Below the pieces are notes generated by a model. That model was given only the letters and a program-made list of their open reading frames with translations. It was not told where the DNA came from and made no database searches. From contig SYEI01000391.1 of NCBI GenBank assembly GCA_005800865.1, positions 1 through 9,011 on the forward strand: a stretch of DNA of 9,011 nt, read 5' to 3'. The stretch's first letter is position 1. Each line of letters begins with the position of its first letter. The position numbers and the translations under genes were made by a program. Shown one piece after another: positions 1 to 6,147 of this stretch. The DNA is from Bacteroidota bacterium (GTDB lineage Bacteria; Bacteroidota; Bacteroidia; B-17B0; Aurantibacillaceae).

Positions 1-1194
1 AATACTAAGCAGCCGATGATCACTAAAGTAATTGTAAGGCATATTAAACAATCCAAACATTATTTTAAAGCCAACAAATAACCGTTCAAATAACACCCCA
101 CTGTAAACTCCAACACCAACATCAACTAAATCCAATTGCTGAATGGTAGATTTTTTCAAATCACCCAACTTAACATTATCACCAAATTTATTTTTGTAAA
201 AAGCGACACTTCTTTCAACGCGCTCTGGTGTTCTTTTCTCGAAAGGATGAAGAAAAATAGTCAAAGAAACGTCATTATTACTTTCGATAAAATCTTTCAA
301 ACAATCCATTAATGTTTTTTCCGCTTCACGTTCTCCAAGCCCCAATTCCTTTTCGCCCAACTCTTCACGCAACCAATTGCCGCTCGACATAAATCCAATG
401 GTATTTTTAGGAGTATTATAATTATAAGTAGGAACTAATTGCTTTAATTGCAAATGATTGAAAATTGGCCAACTCACAAAGTCTTTCACATACCAGTTTG
501 ATTTAAGCTGTTCATATTGATATTTTTGATATGGCGCCGTATAAGTAAAAGTAGAACAAACTACCTTTTTATAGAAATTACCCAGAGGGTTTGGCGAAGG
601 AACAAACTGAACTGAAAAATCAAGATCATTCATTAACAGGTAGCTAATAAAATTAGCGTCTTTTTCGTATGCGCAAAAAAATAAGAATCTTTTCGCTTTA
701 ATCTTTCGGCAATAGGTAGTTATTTTCAACCACTCTACCATCTCTAAAAGCAACAATGCGCGTTGAGATTTGAATTTAGAATTATTATGAAATAACTGAA
801 AAAAAACACTAATACAAAACAAGAACAATGTTGCAGTAATTTTTTGAAAAAAAGATATTACGTTGGGCAATGATTCACGGTATATCCAAGTTGCATTGTC
901 ACAGTCAACCAATCCCGTTAAATATGATAGTCTGTCATTTTTTGCTTTAATAGAACTATCAAAAATTACGATGTTTGATTCGACATAAGTATCCTGAGCT
1001 GTATTTCTAGTATATAGAGCACTAACAGCTTTTTTAAAGTATCTTAAATATAAGAAACTTGCGCTTAACTGAGTTTGAGAAATGCGGTAAGAAAATTTAT
1101 GAAACACATCGTCTAGCGACGCTTGAAGCATAGGGCTTATGCTTTGTTTTTTGAACTTAAATAGAAAAAAACATCTTATGATTTTAAAAAACAT
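1..1194 (-). CDS. Unassigned GT-B-like protein, candidate nonulosonate transferase (C-terminus cut by window edge)
   Basis: The reverse frame is open for 398 codons from an ATG at 1194 to the first base of the window, so the C-terminus is missing. The ATG shares one base with the TAA stop of the HAD gene (TAATG), which supports this start. I do not recognise the family with certainty. Visible features: a hydrophobic stretch near residues 120-136, the motif IGFMSSGNWLR at 266-276, FLHPFEK at 314-320 and GVYSGVLFE at 362-370. An HP motif followed about 50 residues later by a Ser-containing, Glu-ending segment resembles the nucleotide-binding half of GT-B enzymes, including bacterial sialyl-, Kdo- and CDP-glycerol transferases. 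Its place directly after CMP-nonulosonate genes makes a transferase using that donor an attractive inference. It could instead be another glycan-processing protein. The reading frame is certain; the function is tentative. Confidence 0.85.
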   Translation of the reverse strand, partial: MFFKIIRCFFLFKFKKQSISPMLQASLDDVFHKFSYRISQTQLSASFLYLRYFKKAVSALYTRNTAQDTYVESNIVIFDSSIKAKNDRLSYLTGLVDCDNATWIYRESLPNVISFFQKITATLFLFCISVFFQLFHNNSKFKSQRALLLLEMVEWLKITTYCRKIKAKRFLFFCAYEKDANFISYLLMNDLDFSVQFVPSPNPLGNFYKKVVCSTFTYTAPYQKYQYEQLKSNWYVKDFVSWPIFNHLQLKQLVPTYNYNTPKNTIGFMSSGNWLREELGEKELGLGEREAEKTLMDCLKDFIESNNDVSLTIFLHPFEKRTPERVERSVAFYKNKFGDNVKLGDLKKSTIQQLDLVDVGVGVYSGVLFERLFVGFKIMFGLFNMPYNYFSDHRLLSI

Positions 1195-1697
1195 TAAATA
1201 GAACTTAATAGATTCTTAAACCAGCTTTTGTCTTGATTGCTTAATATCGTCTCCACAAATTCTCTAAAAGCACCATCACCGCCGCACTTTTTGGTAGTAA
1301 AAGACACCATTTCTTTAATGTAGTCAGGAGCATTATTAGGGGAAGCGCTAATTCCAACTTCTCTTAACAACGCCACATCATTAATATCGTCGCCGATAAA
1401 AGCCACATCAGACAATTGAATTTTTAACTCTAGGCATAACTTTTTTGCAACCGAAAGCTTATCTCCAACTCCTTGAAACAAATAATCGATTTTTAATTTT
1501 TCTGCTCTTCGCTTAACAATTTCAGTTTCTTCGCCTGTTATAATACAAACAGGAATACTTAATTTTTTGCAAAACAAAACGCCTGCGCTATCAGAAGTGT
1601 TGAATTTTTTCCATTCATTTCCAGTTTGGTCATAATACATACCTCCGTCTGTCCAAACCCCATCAATATCGGTAATTACTAACTTAGGTATATTCAT
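1194..1697 (-). CDS. HAD-family KDN-9-phosphate phosphatase-like (KdsC/YrbI type C0) enzyme
   Basis: This 167-residue protein has the length and motifs of the capless C0 HAD phosphatases that remove phosphate from Kdo-8-P, Neu5Ac-9-P or KDN-9-P. Motif I is DIDGVWTDGG with nucleophile D10 and acid/base D12; motif II is T54 in IITGE; motif III is K80; motif IV is GDDIND at 102-107; the C-terminal GG loop is at 139-140. KdsC enzymes usually have ITGR, whereas this has ITGE with E56, R64 and K67. From memory, Glu56/Arg64/Lys67 are the specificity residues described for the KDN-9-P phosphatase BT1713 of B. thetaiotaomicron, and stretches such as DQTGNEWKKFNTSDSAG also recall that protein. The inferred role is cytoplasmic dephosphorylation of the ulosonate made by the NeuB-like enzyme. 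Start and stop each share a base with a neighbour (TAATG). The family is certain; the KDN-type substrate is likely. Confidence 0.9.
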   Translation of the reverse strand: MNIPKLVITDIDGVWTDGGMYYDQTGNEWKKFNTSDSAGVLFCKKLSIPVCIITGEETEIVKRRAEKLKIDYLFQGVGDKLSVAKKLCLELKIQLSDVAFIGDDINDVALLREVGISASPNNAPDYIKEMVSFTTKKCGGDGAFREFVETILSNQDKSWFKNLLSSI

Positions 1698-2452
1698 TAT
1701 TCGAGAATAATATATGATTGAATTCCTCCAAATGGGTTTTTATATAACTTACATTCCCTCAGTTTTAATACTTCCTTAAAGGCTATTGTTTCACCTGGAA
1801 ATTGAGGGTCTAATAACTCATCAAAACCGATAATTGAGCCTTTCGGCATAACAGGCAAAAGCATTTCCAAGCATTCTTTGGTTGGCTGATAAATATCAAA
1901 ATCAAAATAAGCGAATGAAACTAAAGTTTCTGGATGCTCACTCAAATATTTTTTAAATTCAACGACAGCATCGCCCTTTCTTAAAAAGTTTTTTTGAATA
2001 TGACTTAATGGAGATTCTTTATGATGCGCTTGAAGTACATCTGACAAAAATAATTCATAATTTTCGGTTACAGAAAAAGCGCCGTTTTTAATAATTGAGT
2101 GATTTCCATCCAATTTGTCTACGTTCACAAAACCCTCAAACGTATCAAAACCAATTATTTTTCTACCATAATTAAAGGGTTCGTATATACCTCGGAAGTT
2201 TGATAGAGTAACTAAGTTTTGCCCCCATCTCACACCAAATTCTATGATTACGCCATGAGTATCAACAATTTTCTGATAAATATGATTTAAGAATAAAATT
2301 TTACTAAGTTCCTGCCTTTTTACAAACAGTGCACTATTGGTTACCTTTTCGTTATCGGGTATTGGAGAGTTTTTATACAAATTCGTTAACCCTTCACGAT
2401 TGGCAATTTCTTCACTTGAAGCAATTGTTTTAGTTTCAATTTTATCACTCAT
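1697..2452 (-). CDS. TylF/MycF-like SAM-dependent O-methyltransferase
   Basis: This 251-residue protein looks like a class I SAM methyltransferase of the TylF/MycF/NovP group, which methylates sugar hydroxyls using a divalent metal. Motif I is IIEFGVRWGQN at 69-79, followed by IIGFDTFEGF at 99-108, the usual second SAM-binding strand. The acidic segment AYFDFDIYQPT at 181-191 and FDELLDP at 210-216 would supply metal-binding and catalytic aspartates (D184, D186, D211). About 65 N-terminal residues precede the Rossmann core and may form a lid or oligomerisation arm. The gene lies between the nonulosonate synthase and phosphatase genes, and both junctions are TAATG. The inferred substrate is therefore the ulosonic acid or a glycan residue of the same polymer. 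Some relatives in databases carry misleading CoA-transferase names. Fold and cofactor are well supported; the acceptor is unknown. Confidence 0.85.
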   Translation of the reverse strand: MSDKIETKTIASSEEIANREGLTNLYKNSPIPDNEKVTNSALFVKRQELSKILFLNHIYQKIVDTHGVIIEFGVRWGQNLVTLSNFRGIYEPFNYGRKIIGFDTFEGFVNVDKLDGNHSIIKNGAFSVTENYELFLSDVLQAHHKESPLSHIQKNFLRKGDAVVEFKKYLSEHPETLVSFAYFDFDIYQPTKECLEMLLPVMPKGSIIGFDELLDPQFPGETIAFKEVLKLRECKLYKNPFGGIQSYIILE

Positions 2453-3495
2453 TAGTTTATCATTTTAGCGTAAATAATTTCATTTTGTGGTATATCTGCT
2501 AGTGCAACTTTACCAATTACTTGTTCATTTTCAGCCCACTTAAATCCATCTCCAGGCGAAAGCATATGAATATCAGCTTCTCTAATTACTTCTCCCTTTT
2601 TGATAGCGCGTTTAGTTGCAATAGATCGTTCTAATTTTACCCGCGAAGATTTCACCCCTTCTTCAATAAAAATTTCTTCTTTTCCTAATGACATTTCCAT
2701 TACGCGGATATCACGAACCATTCTATTAATACCATCAATGCCTAATGATCCCGCCTGATCAGTACCTTTCATTTTTCGGTCTAAAGTAATATGCTTTTCA
2801 ATAATTTTTGCGCCCATAGCAACTGCAGCAACTGGTGTGGAAATACCAATGGTATGATCGGAGTAACCGATTGTAAATTGCGAATAATTTTTTTGCAAAT
2901 AGGTGATTGTTTTCAAATTAACATTTTGTGGTTGCGTTGGATATTGCGAAACACAATGTAAAATTGACAAATTAGAATTGTATTTAGTGATAACGTTAAT
3001 AGCGTTATCTAACTCCTGTTTACCAGCCATACCCGTAGAAATGATGATTGGAATTTTTGTTTCGGCCAATGCGGCTAACAGAGGTAAATTAGTTAAATCT
3101 CTACTCGCCACTTTTAATCGATCGGGAGCAAATAATTTTAACATAGACAAGCATCCTACAGCACATAGCGTTTCCACAAAGTCTAGTCCCAAGTTTTTTG
3201 CATATTTATATATCTCAAAATGTTGTTCATCATTTAACTCTAAGGCTGCTCTATGTTCTCCATAGGTTTTTCCAAAAGAATGAATACTCGTATATGGAGC
3301 TTCCATTTGCGTTTTGGAAAGTTCCTGACTTAAGTCTCTCTTAGTTAACTTTACAGCATCCATGGGTTTCAGTTCTAAACCAAATAAATCCTCATGAATT
3401 GGTCTTGATGCTGCATCAACAATTAATTTTGCTATATCAACCGAACCATTATGATTTTGTCCAATTTCCCCTATGATGTATGTGCTATTTTCCAT
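2452..3495 (-). CDS. NeuB/SpsE-family nonulosonic acid (phosphate) synthase with SAF domain
   Basis: This 347-residue protein has the standard NeuB/SpsE layout: a TIM barrel (about 1-270) that condenses PEP with a sugar, then a SAF (antifreeze-like) domain (about 288-347). Family motifs include GEIGQNHNG (9-17), LKVASRDLTN (127-136, K128), ISTGMA (152-157), HCVSQYP (180-186), GYSDHTIG (210-217, metal ligand H214) and IEKHITLDR (232-240, H235). Two places differ from common NeuB proteins: DAVKLTKRDL (46-55) where DAVKFQ is usual, and SPGDG (313-317) where the SAF domain usually has RPG. The segment SFGKTYGEHR (73-82) also marks a subgroup. With a KDN-9-P-phosphatase-like partner and no amino-sugar enzymes nearby, a phosphorylated, non-aminated acceptor such as mannose 6-phosphate is a reasonable inference. 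Start and stop both overlap neighbours by one base. Confidence 0.92.
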   Translation of the reverse strand: MENSTYIIGEIGQNHNGSVDIAKLIVDAASRPIHEDLFGLELKPMDAVKLTKRDLSQELSKTQMEAPYTSIHSFGKTYGEHRAALELNDEQHFEIYKYAKNLGLDFVETLCAVGCLSMLKLFAPDRLKVASRDLTNLPLLAALAETKIPIIISTGMAGKQELDNAINVITKYNSNLSILHCVSQYPTQPQNVNLKTITYLQKNYSQFTIGYSDHTIGISTPVAAVAMGAKIIEKHITLDRKMKGTDQAGSLGIDGINRMVRDIRVMEMSLGKEEIFIEEGVKSSRVKLERSIATKRAIKKGEVIREADIHMLSPGDGFKWAENEQVIGKVALADIPQNEIIYAKMIN

Positions 3496-4247
3496 TACTT
3501 TTTATTCAAATTTATTTGATCTTTCATCACCGATAAAAAATCAGGGTTATCATTAATATATTTAATTATATAAGCCGGTTCTACACTTAAATGATGATGC
3601 ATTAAGTAAACATAAATTGCCTTGCAAATTGTAAAGTCTTCTAATGTATCAACCGTTAAACGAATATTTGCATTTTCTATTTCGGCAGGAATTTTAATAA
3701 AATTTAATGAGAACAAATCAGAATTTCCATAAATGAAATTAGTGACATGTTCGCAATAAAATGGGTTCTGTGTTTTTTGAGTAGTTGTTTCAAGCGTTTT
3801 AAAAGAAGTAATTTCTGCAAAAAAACCGAAGTGTGTTTTCATTGCGGGCAATCCTGTTTCTGATATAAAACTCACATAATCTGCTTTTTCGTTTTTATAA
3901 AACTCAATTAATTCTTCTAAATATTTTATACTAATGAAAGGATTATCTGCACAAATTCTAATCACATGTTTTACTGAAAATTCTTTTGATGCTTCTACAA
4001 ATCTACTCAGTACATTATCTTCACTTCCTCTAAAGACTTCTACTTGATTTCTTTTTCCTGTTTCTACAATCATATCATCTTTCGAATTAACAGTAGTAGC
4101 CAGAATAACGGGAATTTCTTTAAAATGTGTTTTTAATCTATTTAAAATTATATCAAGAATGCTTTGATTTTCATAAAATGGCATATTCATTTTATTAGGC
4201 AATCTTGTAGAGCCTGATCGTGCCTGAACTATAAATGCAATATCCAT
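3495..4247 (-). CDS. SpsF-type CMP-sugar (acylneuraminate-like) cytidylyltransferase
   Basis: This 250-residue protein belongs to the CTP_transf_3 group (NeuA, KdsB, SpsF), which activates 3-deoxy-ulosonic acids as CMP-sugars. The CTP-binding loop is QARSGSTRLPNK at 8-19, followed by VFRGSEDNVLSRF (71-83), RICADNPF (97-104) with probable metal-binding D101, and RLTVDTLEDF (196-205) with conserved D200 and D204. The QARxGSTRLPxK wording and the length fit the SpsF subgroup, often labelled spore coat polysaccharide protein F, better than classical NeuA. It directly precedes the NeuB/SpsE gene, the same pairing as spsE/spsF elsewhere. The inferred role is CMP activation of the product of the synthase and HAD phosphatase. 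Both junctions are TAATG. Substrate identity cannot be read from the sequence. Confidence 0.88.
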   Translation of the reverse strand: MDIAFIVQARSGSTRLPNKMNMPFYENQSILDIILNRLKTHFKEIPVILATTVNSKDDMIVETGKRNQVEVFRGSEDNVLSRFVEASKEFSVKHVIRICADNPFISIKYLEELIEFYKNEKADYVSFISETGLPAMKTHFGFFAEITSFKTLETTTQKTQNPFYCEHVTNFIYGNSDLFSLNFIKIPAEIENANIRLTVDTLEDFTICKAIYVYLMHHHLSVEPAYIIKYINDNPDFLSVMKDQINLNKK

Positions 4248-4684
4248 TACCTATTTTGAGAATTAGCCTCAATAATTTTTTTTCTGTAGCTACTGGTGCT
4301 TAAACCGTGCCCTCTTTGCGTGTAATATATGTGTGGAATTAAATTCGCCCCTGTAATTGCTTTACCTTTATAATCTTCTCCCAAAAACCGTACATCAATT
4401 TTTCGTGTTTTCATGATCTCAACTAATTCCTCTTCTGAATTGTAGCCAATTACTTCATCCACCAATTTACAGTTTTCCATAATCAACTTTCTTTCATCGA
4501 AAGAAAATATAGGAGCTTGCTTATTGGGATTAATTTTAGAATCAATGTTTTCTGCTTTATTTAAAGCAACTAATAGGTAATCACAATGTTCTTTACACTC
4601 CTGCAACATAATAACATGACCAGCATGAAACAAATCAAACACGCCACAAGCAAAACCTACCATGTTATTTTTTTTATCAGGCAT
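4247..4684 (-). CDS. TagD/HldE-C-like nucleotidyltransferase (adenylyl- or cytidylyltransferase)
   Basis: This 145-residue protein is a single-domain cytidylyltransferase-like enzyme (PF01467 type) that would couple a sugar or polyol phosphate to a nucleotide. The catalytic HxGH motif is at 20-23 in CGVFDLFHAGH, and RGHGLSTSSYR at 124-134 matches the RTxGISTT-type signature of TagD glycerol-3-phosphate cytidylyltransferases. LGEDYKGK at 101-108 lies where TagD has GDDWxGK and HldE has GGDY. It could thus make a CDP- or ADP-linked product; near a PfkB kinase and SIS isomerase it may replace the C-terminal half of HldE. The ATG at 4684 overlaps the epimerase stop by 8 bp. An ATG at 4663 would give MVGFACGVFD, closer to the usual family N-terminus, so the start is uncertain. 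Family is well supported; the nucleotide and sugar are not. Confidence 0.87.
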   Translation of the reverse strand: MPDKKNNMVGFACGVFDLFHAGHVIMLQECKEHCDYLLVALNKAENIDSKINPNKQAPIFSFDERKLIMENCKLVDEVIGYNSEEELVEIMKTRKIDVRFLGEDYKGKAITGANLIPHIYYTQRGHGLSTSSYRKKIIEANSQNR

Positions 4685-5612
4685 GAATCTTACTTAATTC
4701 TTCTTTGATATATGTTGCAATCTCCACTGTAGGATTCCATCCTAACACTTTTTTTGTTTTAGTTGTATCTGCAAATGTAATATCTGCTTCTCCTTCTCTT
4801 TTATCGATAAACTCGTATGCGTCGCCTGCAATGAGTTTCGCCAAATCTAAAATACTTAAAGTGCTCCCAAATCCAACATTAAATGCTGTGTTTAGTTTTT
4901 CAGGGTGAATAGATGCCATGTAATTAGCCTTTGCTAAATCTTGCACATGAATAAAATCACGTTTTTGAGAACCATCGCCTGTTACCAATAATTTTTGTCC
5001 ATTTTTCTTTCGGTTAAGAAAAATTCCTACAACGCTACTATAGGCATTAAACGAATTGAGAGGATTAAATGATCTTGGGCCATAAGGATTAAAATAACGA
5101 ACCGTCATATAATCTAAAGGATATCTAGTAGCAATTAATTCCAAGTATTTTTCTACTTCATATTTTTGAAAAGCATAAGGACTTAAACAATCAATTTTTT
5201 CTGTTTCAGGAGTTGGAATAATTGTAGGTGTTCCATAAATAGCACTAGACCCGCTATACACTAAACGAGGATAATGATTTTCTCGAATCATTAACTCCAA
5301 TAAATGAATGGCCTGATTTAAATTTGCTTCAACATGTTCATTAATGAATTCAAAGCTTGGCTGAATACGTGGTAATGCTGCTAGATGAAATACCTTAGAA
5401 AATTCTTTTAATGATTTTATTTCTTTAACCGATATTAATAGAAATTCAAAACGAGGATTATCGATATGATGTTCGATATTCAGTCGGTTACCAGTACTAC
5501 AATTATCAACGCCAACAATTTTCCAGTCGGTTTTTTCAATCAAATAATCTAACAGATTAGAGCCTATAAATCCGGTAACACCTGTAATTAAAACTTTTGT
5601 TGTTTGTGCCAT
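4677..5612 (-). CDS. NAD-dependent epimerase/dehydratase (extended SDR, GalE-like)
   Basis: This 311-residue protein is an extended short-chain dehydrogenase that acts on nucleotide sugars. The NAD-binding loop is GVTGFIG at 11-17, with D36 at the end of strand 2 (VGVDNCSTGN), favouring NAD. HLAALP is at 76-81, the Ser-containing strand YSGSSAIYG at 119-127, and the catalytic YxxxK is Y146-K150. RYFNPYGPR and RDFIHVQDLA are typical of the sugar-binding C-terminal region. Length and motifs fit GalE-like 4-epimerases and related dehydratases better than HldD, the ADP-heptose 6-epimerase, whose N-terminal wording I would expect to differ. It lies 4 bp after the SIS gene and overlaps the nucleotidyltransferase gene by 8 bp. 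By position it may remodel the nucleotide sugar made by its neighbours. The exact reaction (epimerase or dehydratase) is unresolved. Confidence 0.9.
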   Translation of the reverse strand: MAQTTKVLITGVTGFIGSNLLDYLIEKTDWKIVGVDNCSTGNRLNIEHHIDNPRFEFLLISVKEIKSLKEFSKVFHLAALPRIQPSFEFINEHVEANLNQAIHLLELMIRENHYPRLVYSGSSAIYGTPTIIPTPETEKIDCLSPYAFQKYEVEKYLELIATRYPLDYMTVRYFNPYGPRSFNPLNSFNAYSSVVGIFLNRKKNGQKLLVTGDGSQKRDFIHVQDLAKANYMASIHPEKLNTAFNVGFGSTLSILDLAKLIAGDAYEFIDKREGEADITFADTTKTKKVLGWNPTVEIATYIKEELSKIHA

Positions 5613-5616
5613 GAAT

Positions 5617-6147
5617 CTATTTTTTTCTAATAAGTGCTAATTCATCTAAAATGGTATGCAGTATTATCTGATGATAACATTCTACAATACCATAATTTTC
5701 AACAGGTAGATAAAAATTAACATGACCCAATTTTCTTAATGTATTATCTGGTTTAAAGCCTGATAATGCAATCACATCGCAGCCTTTAGATTTTGCTTCG
5801 TTAACGGCATTGATAATGTTTTTTGAATTACCGGAACTGGAAATAGCTACTAAAACATCATCGCTTTCCATGTGTAGTTTCAACCACTCAGCCATGGCAT
5901 GCTCATAACCATAATCGTTAGCATAACAGGTAATGAGTGCCGCATCCGAAAAGGTATAAGATTTATAGCCTGCTATTTTTCCGTAATCTTCCATCATGTG
6001 CGAACAAATAGAATTTGACCCGCCATTACCGATAAAGAAAACTCGTTTTTTATCTTTTAATAAATTAATGGATTCATTAATTTGATTAACCACTGTAGCA
6101 TCATGAAAATAAGATGCGAAAAAGTTTTTATATAAATCTAACTGCAT
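5617..6147 (-). CDS. SIS-domain phosphosugar isomerase, GmhA-like
   Basis: This 176-residue single SIS-domain protein resembles GmhA, which converts sedoheptulose 7-phosphate to D-glycero-D-manno-heptose 7-phosphate. Visible motifs are the phosphate-binding GNGGS (40-44), ANDYGYE (76-82), AISSSGNSKNI (101-111) and a C-terminal ECYHQIILH (156-164) with an HxxxxH spacing like GmhA. The metal or acid/base positions differ: after GNGGS the GmhA pattern Hx3E becomes H50 then D54, and the GmhA QExH becomes E156-C157-Y158-H159. It may therefore belong to a distinct branch with altered chemistry or substrate. The first 21 bases overlap the kinase gene's 3' end (6128-6147), and the kinase is of the HldE type, so a heptose-like phosphosugar is the natural guess. 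The SIS fold is certain; heptose specificity is tentative. Confidence 0.88.
   Translation of the reverse strand: MQLDLYKNFFASYFHDATVVNQINESINLLKDKKRVFFIGNGGSNSICSHMMEDYGKIAGYKSYTFSDAALITCYANDYGYEHAMAEWLKLHMESDDVLVAISSSGNSKNIINAVNEAKSKGCDVIALSGFKPDNTLRKLGHVNFYLPVENYGIVECYHQIILHTILDELALIRKK

Noticed and set aside
1696..1711. Small palindrome ATTATTC-GA-GAATAAT at the methyltransferase/HAD junction
   Set aside because: It is AT-rich with a two-base loop, too weak to argue for a regulatory hairpin, and is not repeated at the other junctions.
2989..3009. Perfect 7-bp inverted repeat GATAACG / CGTTATC with a 7-base spacer
   Set aside because: It sits in the middle of the synthase coding sequence, encodes an ordinary helix, and has no T-run or operator context; chance in AT-rich DNA is the simpler explanation.
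2903..3265. A 120-codon open frame on the plus strand
   Set aside because: It lies entirely antisense to the well-supported NeuB/SpsE gene, has no recognisable motif and is best explained as a shadow of that coding sequence.
1194..4247. Interpretation as a Kdo (kdsA/B/C) or standard sialic, legionaminic or pseudaminic acid cluster
   Set aside because: The synthase is NeuB/SpsE-like with a SAF domain and not KdsA-like, the HAD enzyme has ITGE in place of ITGR, and no NeuC, aminotransferase or N-acetyltransferase gene is present in the window.
4705..4908. A 67-codon plus-strand open frame
   Set aside because: It is antisense to the 3' part of the SDR gene, short, and shows no domain or start signal.
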